This document shows, piece by piece, positions 1 to 10,260 of a stretch of DNA of 64,000 nucleotides (position 1 is the first letter of the stretch; each line of letters begins with the position of its first letter). Location: assembly GCA_033557465.1 (NCBI GenBank), contig CM066035.1, forward strand, positions 918,230,235 to 918,294,234, written 5' to 3'. The notes beneath the pieces were generated by a model that had not been told where the DNA came from, made no database searches, and was given only the letters and a program-made list of their open reading frames with translations. The translations under genes and the position numbers were made by a program. Source of the stretch: Ichthyophis bannanicus. Its lineage: Eukaryota; Chordata; Amphibia; Gymnophiona; Ichthyophiidae.

Positions 1-258
1 TCCCCTAGTCTTTCTACTTTTTTGATGGCGTAAACAATCAATCTACATTTACCTGTTCCACTCCACTCATTAATTTATAGACCTCTATCATATCTCCCCT
101 CAGCCGTCTTTTTTCCAAGTTGAAGAGCCCTAACCTTTTAAGCCTTTCCTCATAGAGGTAATCCTTCCATCGCTTTTACCATTTTGGTGGCTCTTCTCTG
201 TACCTTTTCTAATTCTGCTGTCTCCTTTTTAAGACATGGCGATCAGAATTGCATATAA
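1..258 (-). mobile_element. CR1 LINE fragment, 3' part of RT ORF (left half of a split copy)
   Basis: The minus strand encodes the C-terminal region of a CR1/jockey-type LINE polyprotein and aligns by eye with the better copy at 36300-36620, which reads '[19 protein letters not shown]'. The copy runs off the window start and is cut at about 258 by DIRS-A; the same CR1 resumes at 5852 without apparent loss, so the two pieces are one insertion. Frameshifts and stops make it non-functional. Confidence 0.8.
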
Positions 259-520
259 ACCATAGTTACTCACCTGTAACAGGTGTTCTCCGGGGACAGC
301 AGGAATCGGTCCTCACATATGGATGACGTCGGCACCGATGGAGCCCTCACAGGAGCATCTCCCCAGCTTTCAAAGAAAGCCTTTCGGAGATGCCACCACG
401 CATGCGTGCTCCCCTTCCCACCCAAGGGTGCCATCTTGCTCAGTCAAATGACATAGCTGAAGATAACAAAATAAAGAATAGTAAAGGAGCAATTCCAAGG
501 GAAGGAGGAAAAGTTGTGAA

Positions 521-613
521 GACTGATTCCTGCTGTCCCCGGAGAACACCTGTTACAGGTGAGTAACTACGCTTTCTCTGGGAACAAGCAGGAAGTCAGT
601 CCTCACATATGGG
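521..613. repeat. DIRS internal complementary region, copy A
   Basis: Bases around 525-570 are the reverse complement of the element's low-coordinate terminus (both contain the palindrome 'cacctgttacaggtg'). Bases around 571-613 are the reverse complement of its high-coordinate terminus ('ggaagtcagtcctcacatat'). The two halves meet at 'aactacgctttctc', so the block reads like a junction of the two ends. This is the diagnostic DIRS feature thought to template completion of the ends through a circle. Confidence 0.85.
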
Positions 614-914
614 ACTTCCCAGCTACAGGCTACCAGGAGACCTGTAGCAAAATGTGGGCCCCCTCAAGGGAAGCAGCAAGCAGCAGCAATTCAGTCTGAT
701 GTACAGACTACAGTAGGACCCCTGTGTCCGATGAAACCAGCACTCCGGTAGCCTGGACACAGAAGGGTCGGAGGGTAGGAGTTGCCTAGACCCTGAAAAA
801 ATTACGGAGCATAGCCTGGCCGAAGGCACTATCCCGATGGGATTCTCTTTCCAGGCAGTAATGGGCTGCAAAGGTATGGACAGAAGACCAGGTGGCAGCC
901 CGGCAGATATCTGC

Positions 915-2290
915 GGGGTTCCTCAAGGTTCGGTGTTGGCCCCTCTCTTGTTTAATGTCTTTCTGGCACCCCTTGCACTTTTGATTCAACAATCTAGCAT
1001 TCAGGCTTTTTTCTATGCAGACGGCATTGTTCTCATTTATCATACTTCCCCTTTATCTCCAGATCTTTCTCCTCTCAATTCCTGTCTTCACTCAGTTTCT
1101 ACCTGGCTTGTCTCCAATTGTTTACATGTTAATCTCTCTAAAACACTTGTAATCTGGTTCCCTCATGGCAGTCCTTCCCCTCACCTGGCCCCATCCTTTG
1201 CTGGCTCTCCCATTCCTTTAGTTTCTTCTTTCCGCTATCTTGGTGTCCTCTTTGATTCTGGTCTCTCCTTTCACAATCATATTTCTACCATCACAAAATC
1301 CTCTTTTTTTCATCTCGTTCGGATTTGGGCCATTCGTCCTTTCCTCACTCCCCAAGCCCTCACTGTTCTGGTTCTTTCACTGATCACCTCCCGTCTCGAT
1401 TTCTGTAACTCGGTACTTATTGGCATTTCCCGTTCACAATCTAATAGACTCCAAGGCATTCAAAACATGGCAGCGCGCATGCTTACAAACTCTTCCTGAT
1501 TTGATCACATCACTTCACTTCTCATTCATCTACATTGGCTCCCTATTGAATTTCGCACCCGCTTTAAGATTCTTACCCTTGAACACCACGTCACTTACAC
1601 TCACACTCCTCAATATCTTGCCGACCTCATCCGCTCCCATATCACCAGCCGCACTTTACAGTCACTCCATGTCAATCACCTTCACCTTCCATCTCCCTCC
1701 CAAGCTCACCTTCAGTCCACAAGTACTTCTGCCTTCTTCATCATTGGACCAGCCCTCTGGAACTCATTACCCACCCCTCTCAGACTAGAACAAAACTTCA
1801 TCACCTTCAAATCCCTCCTGAAAACCCATCTGTTTTCCATTGTGTTCAACCTCCCCTCCCCTTCTGCATGACCCCTTTTTCTGCTTGTATGCTCCCTTTG
1901 TCTAGTATGGCTGTTCTTTTCTTTACTGTCCTATCAATATTGTAACTTATTTTCCTTTTCCAGGCCATTGGCCAATTACTTTTGATTTCTGACTGTTTGT
2001 ACACCACTTTGTTTGTACATAGAAAGGCGGTATATCCAATTTGCAATGTAATGTGTGCCTTCGAGTCAGTCCTGACTCCTGGCGACCCAGAGGCTCCTGG
2101 GTTTTCTTGGCAGTGTCACCGGAAGTAGATTGCCAGGCCTTTCTTCCGAGGCAATGGAGGGTTAAGTGACTTGCCCAAGGCCACAAGGAGTGCTAGTGGG
2201 AATCGAACCCTGGTTGCTTGGTTACCAAGCTAGTGTTCTAACCACTAGACTACTCCTCCACTCCTATCCAATTTAATAAACTATAAACTG
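915..2290 (+). mobile_element. L2-type LINE, 5'-truncated, copy 1
   Basis: This LINE inserted into the DIRS-A recombinase. The 7-bp duplication 'tatctgc' flanks it at 908-914 and 2291-2297. The RT part (915-1499) reads 'GVPQGSVLAPLLFN', then 'FFYADGIVL' (the catalytic F/YADD has Gly for the second Asp), then 'ITSRLDFCNSVLIG'. Frame shifts at about 1497 and beyond lead into an L2-like C-terminus ('HWLPIEFRT', 'PALWNSLP') ending near 1850. The 3' UTR ends with 'aaaggcggtatatcc', a tail motif shared with other L2-type tails here. A SINE is nested at 2043-2264. Confidence 0.85.
2043..2264 (-). mobile_element. tRNA-derived CORE-like SINE with RTE-type tail, copy 1
   Basis: Read on the minus strand it starts 'ggaggagtagtctagtggtt' (A-box-like). 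It continues with a B-box-like 'gggttcgattccc', a MIR/CORE-like middle 'cttgggcaagtcacttaacc', and ends 'gtcaggactgactcgaaggc', which resembles tails of SINEs mobilised by RTE/BovB LINEs. A 10-bp target duplication 'tatccaattt' lies at 2033-2042 and 2265-2274, inside the 3' end of the L2-type LINE. Confidence 0.85.
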
Positions 2291-3263
2291 TATCTGCCAT
2301 TGGGATAGAGTACAGATTTGCCACCGAAGCTGCCATCGCCCAGACACGATGCACTGTGACGTGACTGTCCAGCGGGAACCTCACCTGCTCATAGGCAAGG
2401 GCAATATCGTCCGCCACCCACATGGACAGCATACGCTTAGTCACCGCTTCCCCCAGCCTCCTGGGGTCGTAGGATACGAAGAGCTGGGAGAACTGGTGAT
2501 CCTGAGTACATTGGACATAGAAGGACAAGGCCCTCCTACAGTCCAAGGTGTGGAGGACTGTTTCCGCCCAACTGGCATGAGGTCTCAGAAAGAAGGTAGG
2601 AAGTACCCCCTCCCAATTGAGATGGAACGAGGATACTACCTTCAGAAGAACCTGGTATACGGGGCTTCAGCCACCAAAGCTTGGAGTTTGCTAACCCTGT
2701 GAGCGGACGTGAGCGCAACCAGGAAAACCACCTTCCACGAAAGGTAGCGAAGGTGGCAAGTAGCCAAAGGCTCTAATAGTGGACAGGTGAGCTGTCCCAA
2801 CACCACATTGAGGTCCCATTCGGTCGCTGGAGGGCGAAGCAGGGGCTTAGACAAGAGCAGGCCCCGTAGGAAGCGGCTTACTAGACGTTGAGCCAAAAGG
2901 GGTTTACCATCTACCGGGTGGTGGTGAGCCACCAGGGCATTGAGGTGCACTCTAACGGAATTAGACCTGAGTCCGGAGTGAGAAAGGTGGAGACGGTACT
3001 GCAACACCATAGCCACTGGGCAGGAGTAAGGGTCAGCCCTTCGCTCAGCACACCATGCTGAGAACCTATGCCATTTGAAGGCATATGCCCTCCTGGTAAA
3101 GGCCTTACAGAAGGCCAGCAGAACATTCTCCACCTCTATGGGAAGGTGGAGATGGGCCAAGGCTACCCTCTCAGCAGCCAAGCCGTGAGCGAAAGAGACC
3201 CCCAAGTCCTCCTGAGAGAAGCCCCGGGGTGGTCTTTAAGGGAATGGGGGCTTCCACCGCCAA

Positions 3264-3757
3264 CTACAGGAGCAGCGGGAACCACAGTTGCCGGGGCCAT
3301 CGGGGGGCTATCAAGATGAGTGAGGCCCTGTCGCGGAGGATCTTGAATAAGGTCTTGGGAATCAGCGGCATCGGAGGGATGGCGTACATGAGGCCCCCGA
3401 CCATGGGACTAGAATCGCGTCCGCTACTGCCCTGGAGGGGTGAGCCTGCCGAGAGAAAAAGCGGGGCAATTGGAAGTTGTCTGGACTGGTGAAAAGGTCC
3501 ATCAGGGGATCCCCCCAGAGGCAGAAAAGCCGGCTGGCTACCTTGGGGTCCAGCTGCCACTAATGCGGTCTGAGAACCTTGCTCAGCCTGTCGGCCAGTA
3601 GGTTGTCCTGCCCCGGCAGGTACACTGCTTTGAGGAAGATACCCTGCTGGGTCATGTAAGAGCAGAGGGCCGGTGCCTCCTGATAGAGAGCACGGGACCC
3701 CGTGCCCCCATTGCTCGAGGTTGGATGACTGGAGCTAAGCCTGGCGGCACACACCAA
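3264..3757 (-). pseudogene. DIRS-A RNase H remnant
   Basis: Only the C-terminal half of the RNase H and connecting region survives. It reads 'GGTGSRALYQEAPALCSYM', then 'AVYLPGQDNLLADRLSK', then a region matching 'LYAFPPMPLVARTLFKIL' of copy C. The N-terminal RNase H motifs and the whole RT are absent because of an internal deletion whose junction is near 3724-3740. It cannot encode a working enzyme. Confidence 0.78.
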
Positions 3758-5399
3758 TGCCTGCCACGGCTACCCGGGCCGCCGACTTGAACCCATCATA
3801 GGCCGCTCGAGATATAAATTTGGAGCATTAACGGACGGCCTTGGAGAGGCCCCTGAAGCGCTGCAAGGGAGAGACCAGCTGAGAAACTGGCGAGTTCCTT
3901 CTCCAGGTCCCTCAACTACATGCCCATGTACAGCTGGTAGGCCGGGACTCGGAAAATGAGCATCAAGCTCTGGTAGCACTTCTTGCCAAGGGCGTCCAAG
4001 GTGTGGACTGCCCTACTGGGGGACACTGAGGAGTGTGTCTTCTGGCTCTTCAGCCGACGCATGGCCGACTCCACCACCATGGAATTGTGCAGTAGTTGCG
4101 ACTTCTGGAAGCCAGGGCTCCAGTGAACTCAATACATCAAGTCGAGCCACTTGCTCACTACTGGCACCGACGCCGGCATTTCCCACATGCGGAACATGAG
4201 CCATTCCAGGATGGGAGGAATGGGCACCGTGAGCGATTCCCAAGGGGGAGCCTTGTACTGGAGGATCTCGAGCTCTTCAGCCCAAGGATCCTCCTCCGAC
4301 TTGGTCAGGAACGCCTGGACCTTAGACATGTCTTTTACAAAGTCTAAGTGGAGGAGTGGTCTAGTGGTTGGGGCAAGGTACTTCAGGCCGGAAGGTCGGG
4401 GGTTCAAATCCCACTAGAGGACAGCAACCTTGGGCTGGAAGGACTGGGGTTTCTAGTCCCACAGGTGCTCCTTGTGGTCTTGGGCAAGCCACTTAACTCT
4501 CCATAGCCCATGTTCCCTGTAAAATAGTTATCTCCAAGTTATAATGCCCTGTTCAATGTAATTTCAGTTTGTTCAATGTAAACCGCACTGATGCAGAATA
4601 GCGCGGTATATAAGAGAATGTAAATAAAATAAATAAATAAATAAATAAAATAAGAATCCCATGCCCTCCGGTGGGGACCTTCTCCGAGGTTCTGAGACTG
4701 GGGAGTCTGAGGGGACATCAAGGTGTCAATGGGAATCCAGGGACTTGTCATCCTCCGTCTCCCACTCGGAGTAGTCCGAGGAAGACTCGAGGGTAGGCTT
4801 CTCCTTGGGCCTCGAAGGCCCCGAGGCCACACGGTCCGCCCCTGGAGGGGACATCGGTGACAACTGTGGCCCCGATGAGCGCGACACTGAGCGCAACCTC
4901 GGCCAAGGATCAGCTCGGCCTCCGGGGATGTCTTCGATGTCGAACACCCAGTGATCAGGGTGGAGGAACCGGACATGCCGGACAACAGCACCCTCTGCTG
5001 ATCCAAGAAGGCATACAAGCTGCGCGCTAAGGACGCCATCCTGTACTCGAGTCCAAAAGGATCCGCAGCCTTTGGCGCGGGCACCAAGAGACTCAGGCCC
5101 GATGCCAGCTCCGAGGGACTCGGGCCCAATGCCATCTCCGCCGGCTGCTCCCTCTTTGAAGTCTCGGGCAGGTGCCTGGGGCTGCAGGACCGGGCTCGGG
5201 AGGAACCCTGTCCGTCGAAGCCATCCAAGGACACCGCCTTTGAGGGTTTCTTCTTCCTTCTGTGTTCCCTCGAGGGGGACCCCCTCTCTGAGGACCCACG
5301 ACAGTGCTCGAGTTTGGAGAACTCCTCCCGAGATGTCGGCACCTCAGACGAGGCCCTGGCCTTCAGAGGCATCGGGGAGTCAGGAAAAAAACCTATCAT
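3758..5399 (-). pseudogene. DIRS-A gag-like ORF1, broken
   Basis: The minus strand from 5399 encodes a Ser/Arg/Pro-rich, low-complexity protein ('GSPSREHRRKKKPSKA', 'SSRARSCSPRH'), then 'FLDQQRVLLSG', an acidic stretch, and 'DFVKDMSKVQAFLTK', 'WLMFRMWEMPASVPVVSKW'. It aligns in order with ORF1 of copy C. DIRS ORF1 is generally taken to be a Gag-like nucleic-acid-binding protein. Several frames are needed and a SINE sits at 4349-4650. Confidence 0.72.
4349..4650 (+). mobile_element. tRNA-derived CORE-like SINE with L2-type tail, copy 1
   Basis: The head 'ggaggagtggtctagtggtt' and B-box-like 'gggggttcaaatccc' are tRNA-derived. The middle contains 'cttgggcaagccacttaa', and the tail 'gcggtatataagagaatgt' plus (aaat)n matches L2-type LINE 3' ends in this window. 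A short target duplication 'taag' lies at 4345-4348 and 4651-4654. It interrupts DIRS-A ORF1. Confidence 0.85.
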
Positions 5400-5851
5400 G
5401 CTGCTGCTGGCGGCTCTTTAGGGCCTTAGTAGACATCCGTTTGCATAAGCTGCAGGTCCTGCGAGGTCGAAGACCCTTTGAGCTGCCAGTGGGAAAAAAG
5501 GGGCATGAAAGCACCAAAAAAGAACAAAACACAAAAAGGAACCGAACTCAACACCAAGGCACCAAGATTGGTAGGCAGGAAGAGTACCGATGCAATACCA
5601 GAGATGAGTTAAGAACTCAAGAATAAAAATATCAACTTTTTCCAGCAGAAAGACAGATGACGTCTGAAGGGCTCTGCGGAAAAAAGGAGACTGAGCAAGA
5701 TAGCACCCTTGGGCGGGAAGGGGACCGCGCATGCGTGGTGGCATCTCCCAAAGGCTTTTTTTGAAAGCTGGGGAGATGCTCCCGCCGAGGGCTCCATCGG
5801 TGCCAACATCACCCATATGTGAGGACTGACTTCCTACTTCTTCCCGGAGAA

Positions 5852-7131
5852 TATTCAAGGTGCAGTCACACCATGGAACAACACAGAGACATTCTAATAT
5901 CCTTGGTTTTATTCTCCAGTCCTTTCCTTATGATTCCTAGCAATCTATTTACGTTCATGGCCACCGCTGCTCAATGGGTGAAGGGTTTCAATGTATTATC
6001 CACGAGGATGCCTAAATCTATTTCCTGGGTGGTGGTTTCTAATATAGAATTTTACATCATGTAACCATAGCTTGGGCTGTTCTTTCCTAGGTGAATAACT
6101 TTGCACTTGTCCATCTGCAATTTGGACATCCAATCTTTCAATTTATCAAGGTCCTCTTGCGATTTTTCACAATCCTCTTGGGTTTTAACAACTTTGAATA
6201 ATTTTGTGTCATCTGCAAATTTGATCACCTCACTCTTTATTCTCATTTCCAAGTCATTTATGAATATGTTAAAAAGCAGCGCAGCGGGCCCAGCAATGCC
6301 CCTGGGGTACACCACTATTCACCTTTCTCCATTGAGAAAATTGGCCATTTAGCCCTACTCTCTGCTTTCTATTGTTTAACCATTTCCTGATCCATAATAG
6401 TACACTGCCTCCTATCCCATGACTTTTTAATTTCACCAAGAGTCTCTCATGAGGGACCTTGTCAAAGGCTTTCTGAAAATACAGATACACTCTATCATCT
6501 GGCTCACCTTTGTCTACCTGTTTATGCACACCTTCAAAAATATATAACAGATTAGTAAGACAAAACTTTCCTTGGTTAAATCCTTGTTGGCTGTCTCCCA
6601 TTAAACTTTGACTATCTACATGTTCAGTAATTTTCTTCTTTATAATGGTTTCTGCCATTTTGCCCGATACTGATGTCAGGTTCACAGATCTGTAGTTTCC
6701 TGAATCACCCCTGGAACCCTTTTTAAAATTGGCATTACATTGGCCGTTCTCCAATCTTCAGGTACTACAGATGATTTTAATGATAGCTCACAGATTACTA
6801 CAATCTCATATTTCACTTCTTTCAACACCCTTGGATGTATAGCATGTAGTCCAGCTGATTTTCTACTCTTCAGTTTATCAAACAGTTGTAATTCATCTTC
6901 CCAGTTTATTGATAATTATTTCAGTTCTTCCAATACCTTTAAGTATCATTTTAGACATGGGTAACATCCCTACATCTTCTTCAGTAAAGACCAATGCAAA
7001 GAATTCATTCAATCTCTTTGCTATGGCCTTGTCTTCCCTTAGTGCCCCTTTTACCCCTCTATCATACAATGGTCCAACTGACTATCTTATAGATTTTTTG
7101 CTATTAATGTACTTGAAAAAGGTTTTATTAT
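5852..7131 (-). mobile_element. CR1 LINE, right half of the copy split by DIRS-A
   Basis: The minus strand encodes reverse transcriptase. 6754-6269 reads 'VNLTSVSGKMAETIIKKKI', 'QQGFNQGKFCLTNLL', 'YFQKAFDKVPHERLLVKLK' and 'VNSGVPQG'; 6315-6052 reads 'NIFINDLEM' and 'KFADDTKLF'. The FADD catalytic box is intact, but one frame shift separates it from the upstream part and others follow. The N-terminal part continues to about 7131, where the copy is 5'-truncated or abuts a SINE. Confidence 0.85.
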
Positions 7132-7325
7132 GAATGCAATGTGTGTCTTTGAATCAATGCTGATTGTTGGTGACCCAACAGCTCCTGTTTTTTGTCAGGC
7201 CTTTCTTCCAAGGCAATGGAGGGTTAGGTAACTTGCCGAAGGCCACAAGGAATGCTAGTGGGTATTGAATGCGTGTCTCTGGGTTGCTAAGCCAGTGCTT
7301 TAACCATTAGGCTACACCTCCACTC
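7132..7325 (-). mobile_element. CORE-like SINE with RTE-type tail, copy 2 (older)
   Basis: The minus strand matches the SINE at 2043-2264 along its length: 'ggaggtgtagcctaatggtt' head, 'ccttgccttggaagaaaggcctg' type middle (split by changes), and a diverged 'tcaatgctgattgttggtgac' tail. The greater divergence suggests an older insertion. I could not identify a clear target duplication. Confidence 0.75.
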
Positions 7326-7439
7326 CTGATCAGGTCAAATACCTCAAAGTTATAAATAATGAACAAGAAGCAAACCTTTTTCAGTGGAAGGGAAGTTATA
7401 GGATAAGAGTTTATCAAATGAGGCTGAAAGGGGGTATGT

Positions 7440-7615
7440 TGTTTTTGTTAAGTGCCGTCAGAGAAGCAGGATTGTATGACGACAACAAAGGTGTAAAGAT
7501 TGGTGGAAGACTCATTAACAACCTTCGCTCTGCTGATGACATCACAATATTGGCTGAAAGTGAAGATGATATATAGCTACTTGGAATAGAAGTACTTAGA
7601 TTTGCAGAGACCTGG
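7440..7615 (+). mobile_element. RTE/BovB-like LINE fragment (RT core)
   Basis: Translation around 7480-7575 reads 'GVKIGGRLINNLRSADDIT' followed by 'ILAESEDDI', which matches the catalytic region of RTE/BovB LINE reverse transcriptases (normally YADD; here SADD). A stop follows at about 7574. The downstream part of the same ORF reappears at 9914-10260, so material at about 7616-9913 probably inserted later. Confidence 0.75.
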
Positions 7616-7980
7616 TCTTCTACCTAAGGTCTCCCACTTAATTTTGTAGCAAAGGTATAATTTTAAAGTTACAGGGACCTTTGAATAGTAGGCTGATACA
7701 CAGAAGTAAAAGTTCAGTTTGAATATTTCAGTTTCCATTGTCTGTTACAAGCCTGCTTCACAGGGTGGGGCTAATTGAATCACCTTTACAGCCTGTCCAC
7801 AAGTATCTGATCAACTCTAGTCTTCATAGCTTCAAGAGACTCTCCACAGCTACGCTTTCAGACTTTACTATTGCCTGGTTTTTTTTAATATAAATTTTAA
7901 CTGCTGGATATAAGTTTTTAGGAATATTCTGACTGCCTATATTCCTTGCATAGCCTTTAAATCAGATATCTGAGTGTGCC
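7616..7980. other. Unassigned sequence left of the fold-back element
   Basis: AT-rich sequence with no open frame or repeat family that I recognise. It lies between the two halves of the RTE-like LINE, so it probably belongs to an insertion. Confidence 0.4.
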
Positions 7981-7993
7981 GTCAGTTCATGTA

Positions 7994-9057
7994 GACTGAA
8001 TACTCGCCCACCCTTCACTCTCTTATCTAAATCTTATCTTACAACTTGAGTGAATGTAAAGTAACTGATATCCTAAACTTTATATAAATGTAATTATTTT
8101 TTTGTCGGAAGTTATTGCCCTGAGAGATTTCTCCCTCCTGAAGCGTGACTTCCCTTTTAATTACTATTGTGGTAACCAAACCACTGTATAAAACCTGTGA
8201 AGTAATCGCATTCAAACCTGATGCTACAACACAAACATAACTTAATTAAAGTTCCACACTGCAGATCTCGACGAACACAGCACTGCGTTTAGAGCCGCCC
8301 ATTTCTTTTCGGTTCTGCCTCAACGCTTAAACATCTGCTACTCATACTCATCTGGGTTGAATCAGATCCCCATCCGTTCACAAGGCTGTTCTTCTTATTT
8401 CAGCTCTTTATATCAATGAAATTCGTTCGTCTCTTGAATCGAACAACTCCGTTGTTGCAGTCATACTTTCAGTCTGGGTTTAGCGCTTAGCGAAAAGTTT
8501 TTAAAGCCTTCAACTGCCCGCCCTCATGACTTCAAACTAAACTCAACCAATCCAGTTCTAAGTTCAGCCCCTTAGGCTCCAAACAACCAATCCGGAAGAT
8601 CCAACTTTGTTCCACCCACTGGAATCTTTGTTCCCTGTCTCCTCCTCTGGGATTTAGTGGAACATAATCAATGATTCGCCAGTGGAAATCAGAAAATGAA
8701 TGATTAAATTCTATGCAATGTTGTACCAAAGGAGCCGAAGTTACCGAATCTATGCAATGTTGTACCAAAGGAGCCGAGCGTTTAAGCGTTGAGGCAGAGC
8801 CGAAAAGAAATGGGCGGCTCTAAACGCAGTGCTGTGTTCGTCGAGATCTGCAGTGTGGATCTTTAATTAAGTTATGTTTGTGTTGTAGCATCAGGTTTGA
8901 ATGCGATTACTTCACAGGTTTTATACAGTGGTTTGGTTACCACAATAGTAATTAAAAGGGAAGTCACGCTTCAGGAGGGAGAAATCTCTCAGGGCAATAA
9001 CTTCCGACAAAAAAATAATTACATTTATATAAAGTTTAGGATATCAGTTACTTTACA
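7994..9057. mobile_element. Fold-back element with 277-bp inverted repeats
   Basis: The arms 8056-8332 and 8780-9056 are inverted copies of equal length, with two mismatches by eye. They flank a 447-bp spacer (8333-8779). The spacer holds a 29-bp direct duplication (8710-8738 and 8749-8777). A 13-bp direct repeat 'gtcagttcatgta' at 7981-7993 and 9058-9070 looks like a target duplication, which would make the unit 7994-9057 with a 62-bp non-palindromic left end. There is no coding sequence. The class is unknown: a fold-back/MuDR-like, Penelope-like or non-autonomous retroelement are all possible. Confidence 0.7.
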
Positions 9058-9097
9058 GTCAGTTCATGTAAGGCTTACTGGCCAGGGACACTTGGGT

Positions 9098-9523
9098 TAA
9101 CAAACAAACCTCTTCCAAAGACGGGGAAGCTGTAAAACTAGAGGGCATAACATGAAGCTGCAAGGGGGTAAATTGAAAGGCAATGTCAGGAAATACTTTT
9201 TCGCTGAAAGAGTGGTGGATGCTTGGAATGCCCTCCCGATGAGAGTGATGGGGGCAAATACAGTGACAGAATTCAAAATGGCATGGGACAGACACAGTGG
9301 ATCCCTTTATAGCAACAGGATAAAATAAAAATAAACTTAACTATCTCTTATATCTCAACAAATAGGGGTGACCTACACGGAGCGGTGGGTACACCCCTAA
9401 ACAAAGGCATGGGGAGGGGCGACCTGCACAGAGCGGCAAGTGCACCTACTCTTGCCGCCTTGCTGGGCAGACTAGATGGACCATACTGGTCTTTATCTGC
9501 CATCATATACTATATTACTATGA
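9098..9523 (+). mobile_element. CR1 LINE 3' end (TTACTATG-type subfamily)
   Basis: Plus-strand translation gives the C-terminus 'KYFFAERVVDAWNALPM' followed by a stop and a 3' UTR containing 'tgctgggcagactagatgga'. It ends 'atatactatattactatg', the short repeated 8-mer type of 3' end that marks CR1 elements. It is heavily 5'-truncated. Confidence 0.8.
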
Positions 9524-9579
9524 TCTGAAACACTTGGTTCTCAAGATCAAGAAATATAGTCTTAAAATGGGCCTATTGC

Positions 9580-9900
9580 CTATATCATTTATTTTATCCC
9601 CCCTTCCCCTTTCAATATTTCCCCCTCCTCCCCTCCCTCCACCCTTCCCCCCCCCCCATGCCCCTCTTACCTACCCTACGATGTGCCTCTACCCTTTTCC
9701 CCTACCCCATACCCATTCCCCCGGCGTGTATGGATTCTTACACTCCGCACAGGGGTCCATTCACTTCTTCTATTCAGCTATACCTCAGCTACCATCCTAC
9801 AGTCCAACTCTTTGCTCCGTCTTTCCCCTCCCCTCCCAAACCTCCCTACTTCCCCACTCTATGCCTTCCTTCCACCCCTCTAAGGAGTATGCCTAATAAA
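9580..9900. repeat. Pyrimidine-rich low-complexity tract
   Basis: The plus strand is almost entirely C and T from about 9595 to 9890, including a run of about twelve C residues near 9647. Long Pro/Ser-rich open frames here are composition artefacts, not genes. Confidence 0.8.
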
Positions 9901-9913
9901 AGAAAATTGACAT

Positions 9914-10260
9914 AAAATGGGCCTGCACCTTAACATAAAGACAAAGATCCTGACAACTGATAAATCAATAAGTTCACTGTTGATGGAGAAGAATTAAAAT
10001 AGTGGACAACTTTAACCTGCTTGGATCAATAAATAAAGAAAGAAAAAGCAGTCAAGAAATCCGACTACGCATTGTTCTTGGCAGAATGACTATGAAGGAC
10101 CTAAACAAGGTTCTCAAGAGCAGAGATATAAAGATTTGACTTGTTCAAGCCATGGTATTTTCAATAACATCTTATGGATGTGAAAGTTGGACAGTGGAAG
10201 GGGGTGTACATATGAATAATATAAGGAAATATTTCATCACAGAAAACAGTGCCAGGAGGA
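9914..10260 (+). mobile_element. RTE/BovB-like LINE fragment (RT C-terminal part)
   Basis: Translation reads 'IVDNFNLLGSINKERKSS' and 'LNKVLKSRDIKI', then a stop, then 'LVQAMVFSITSYGCESWTV'. This is the typical region that follows the RT core in RTE/BovB LINEs. It is in the same orientation and order as the piece at 7440-7615, so both are parts of one disrupted copy. Confidence 0.82.

Larger units (their letters stand above)
786..3205 (-). pseudogene. DIRS-A tyrosine recombinase, interrupted
   Basis: This is a site-specific recombinase remnant used by DIRS elements for integration in place of an integrase. From 3205 downward the N-terminal core-binding part reads 'HGLAAERVALAHLHL', followed by the first catalytic-arginine region 'TSAHRVSKL', which keeps the Arg although the following Glu is Lys. 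At 2546-2300 the His-x-x-Arg box reads 'TVHRVWAMAAS', with Trp where copy C has Arg. The tail 'TFAAHYCLERES' with the nucleophilic Tyr lies at 786-914, beyond a LINE inserted at 915-2290. Frame shifts near 2640 and 2546 also break it. Confidence 0.82.
259..5851 (-). mobile_element. DIRS-like retrotransposon, copy A (decayed, RT deleted)
   Basis: The ends are inverted repeats: roughly 300-450 matches the reverse complement of about 5670-5835, including the shared block around 'gggtgacgtcggcaccgatgg'. An internal complementary region lies near the low-coordinate end, which is the sense 3' end. Coding remnants on the minus strand run gag-like, then RNase H, then tyrosine recombinase, the known DIRS order. 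The RT domain is missing: RNase H sequence near 3724 abuts gag sequence near 3740, whereas copy C has about 2.8 kb between these points. An L2-type LINE and a SINE have inserted. The host site is a CR1, with only a short A-rich overlap (AA) and no target duplication, as expected of recombinase-mediated insertion. Confidence 0.88.

Noticed and set aside
4349..4450. tRNA-like A and B boxes suggesting a tRNA gene
   Set aside because: The boxes are part of a SINE that has a core, an L2-type tail and a target duplication; three copies exist in the window and no cloverleaf is convincing.
9534..9915. Three overlapping Pro/Ser-rich frames
   Set aside because: Artefact of a pyrimidine-rich tract.
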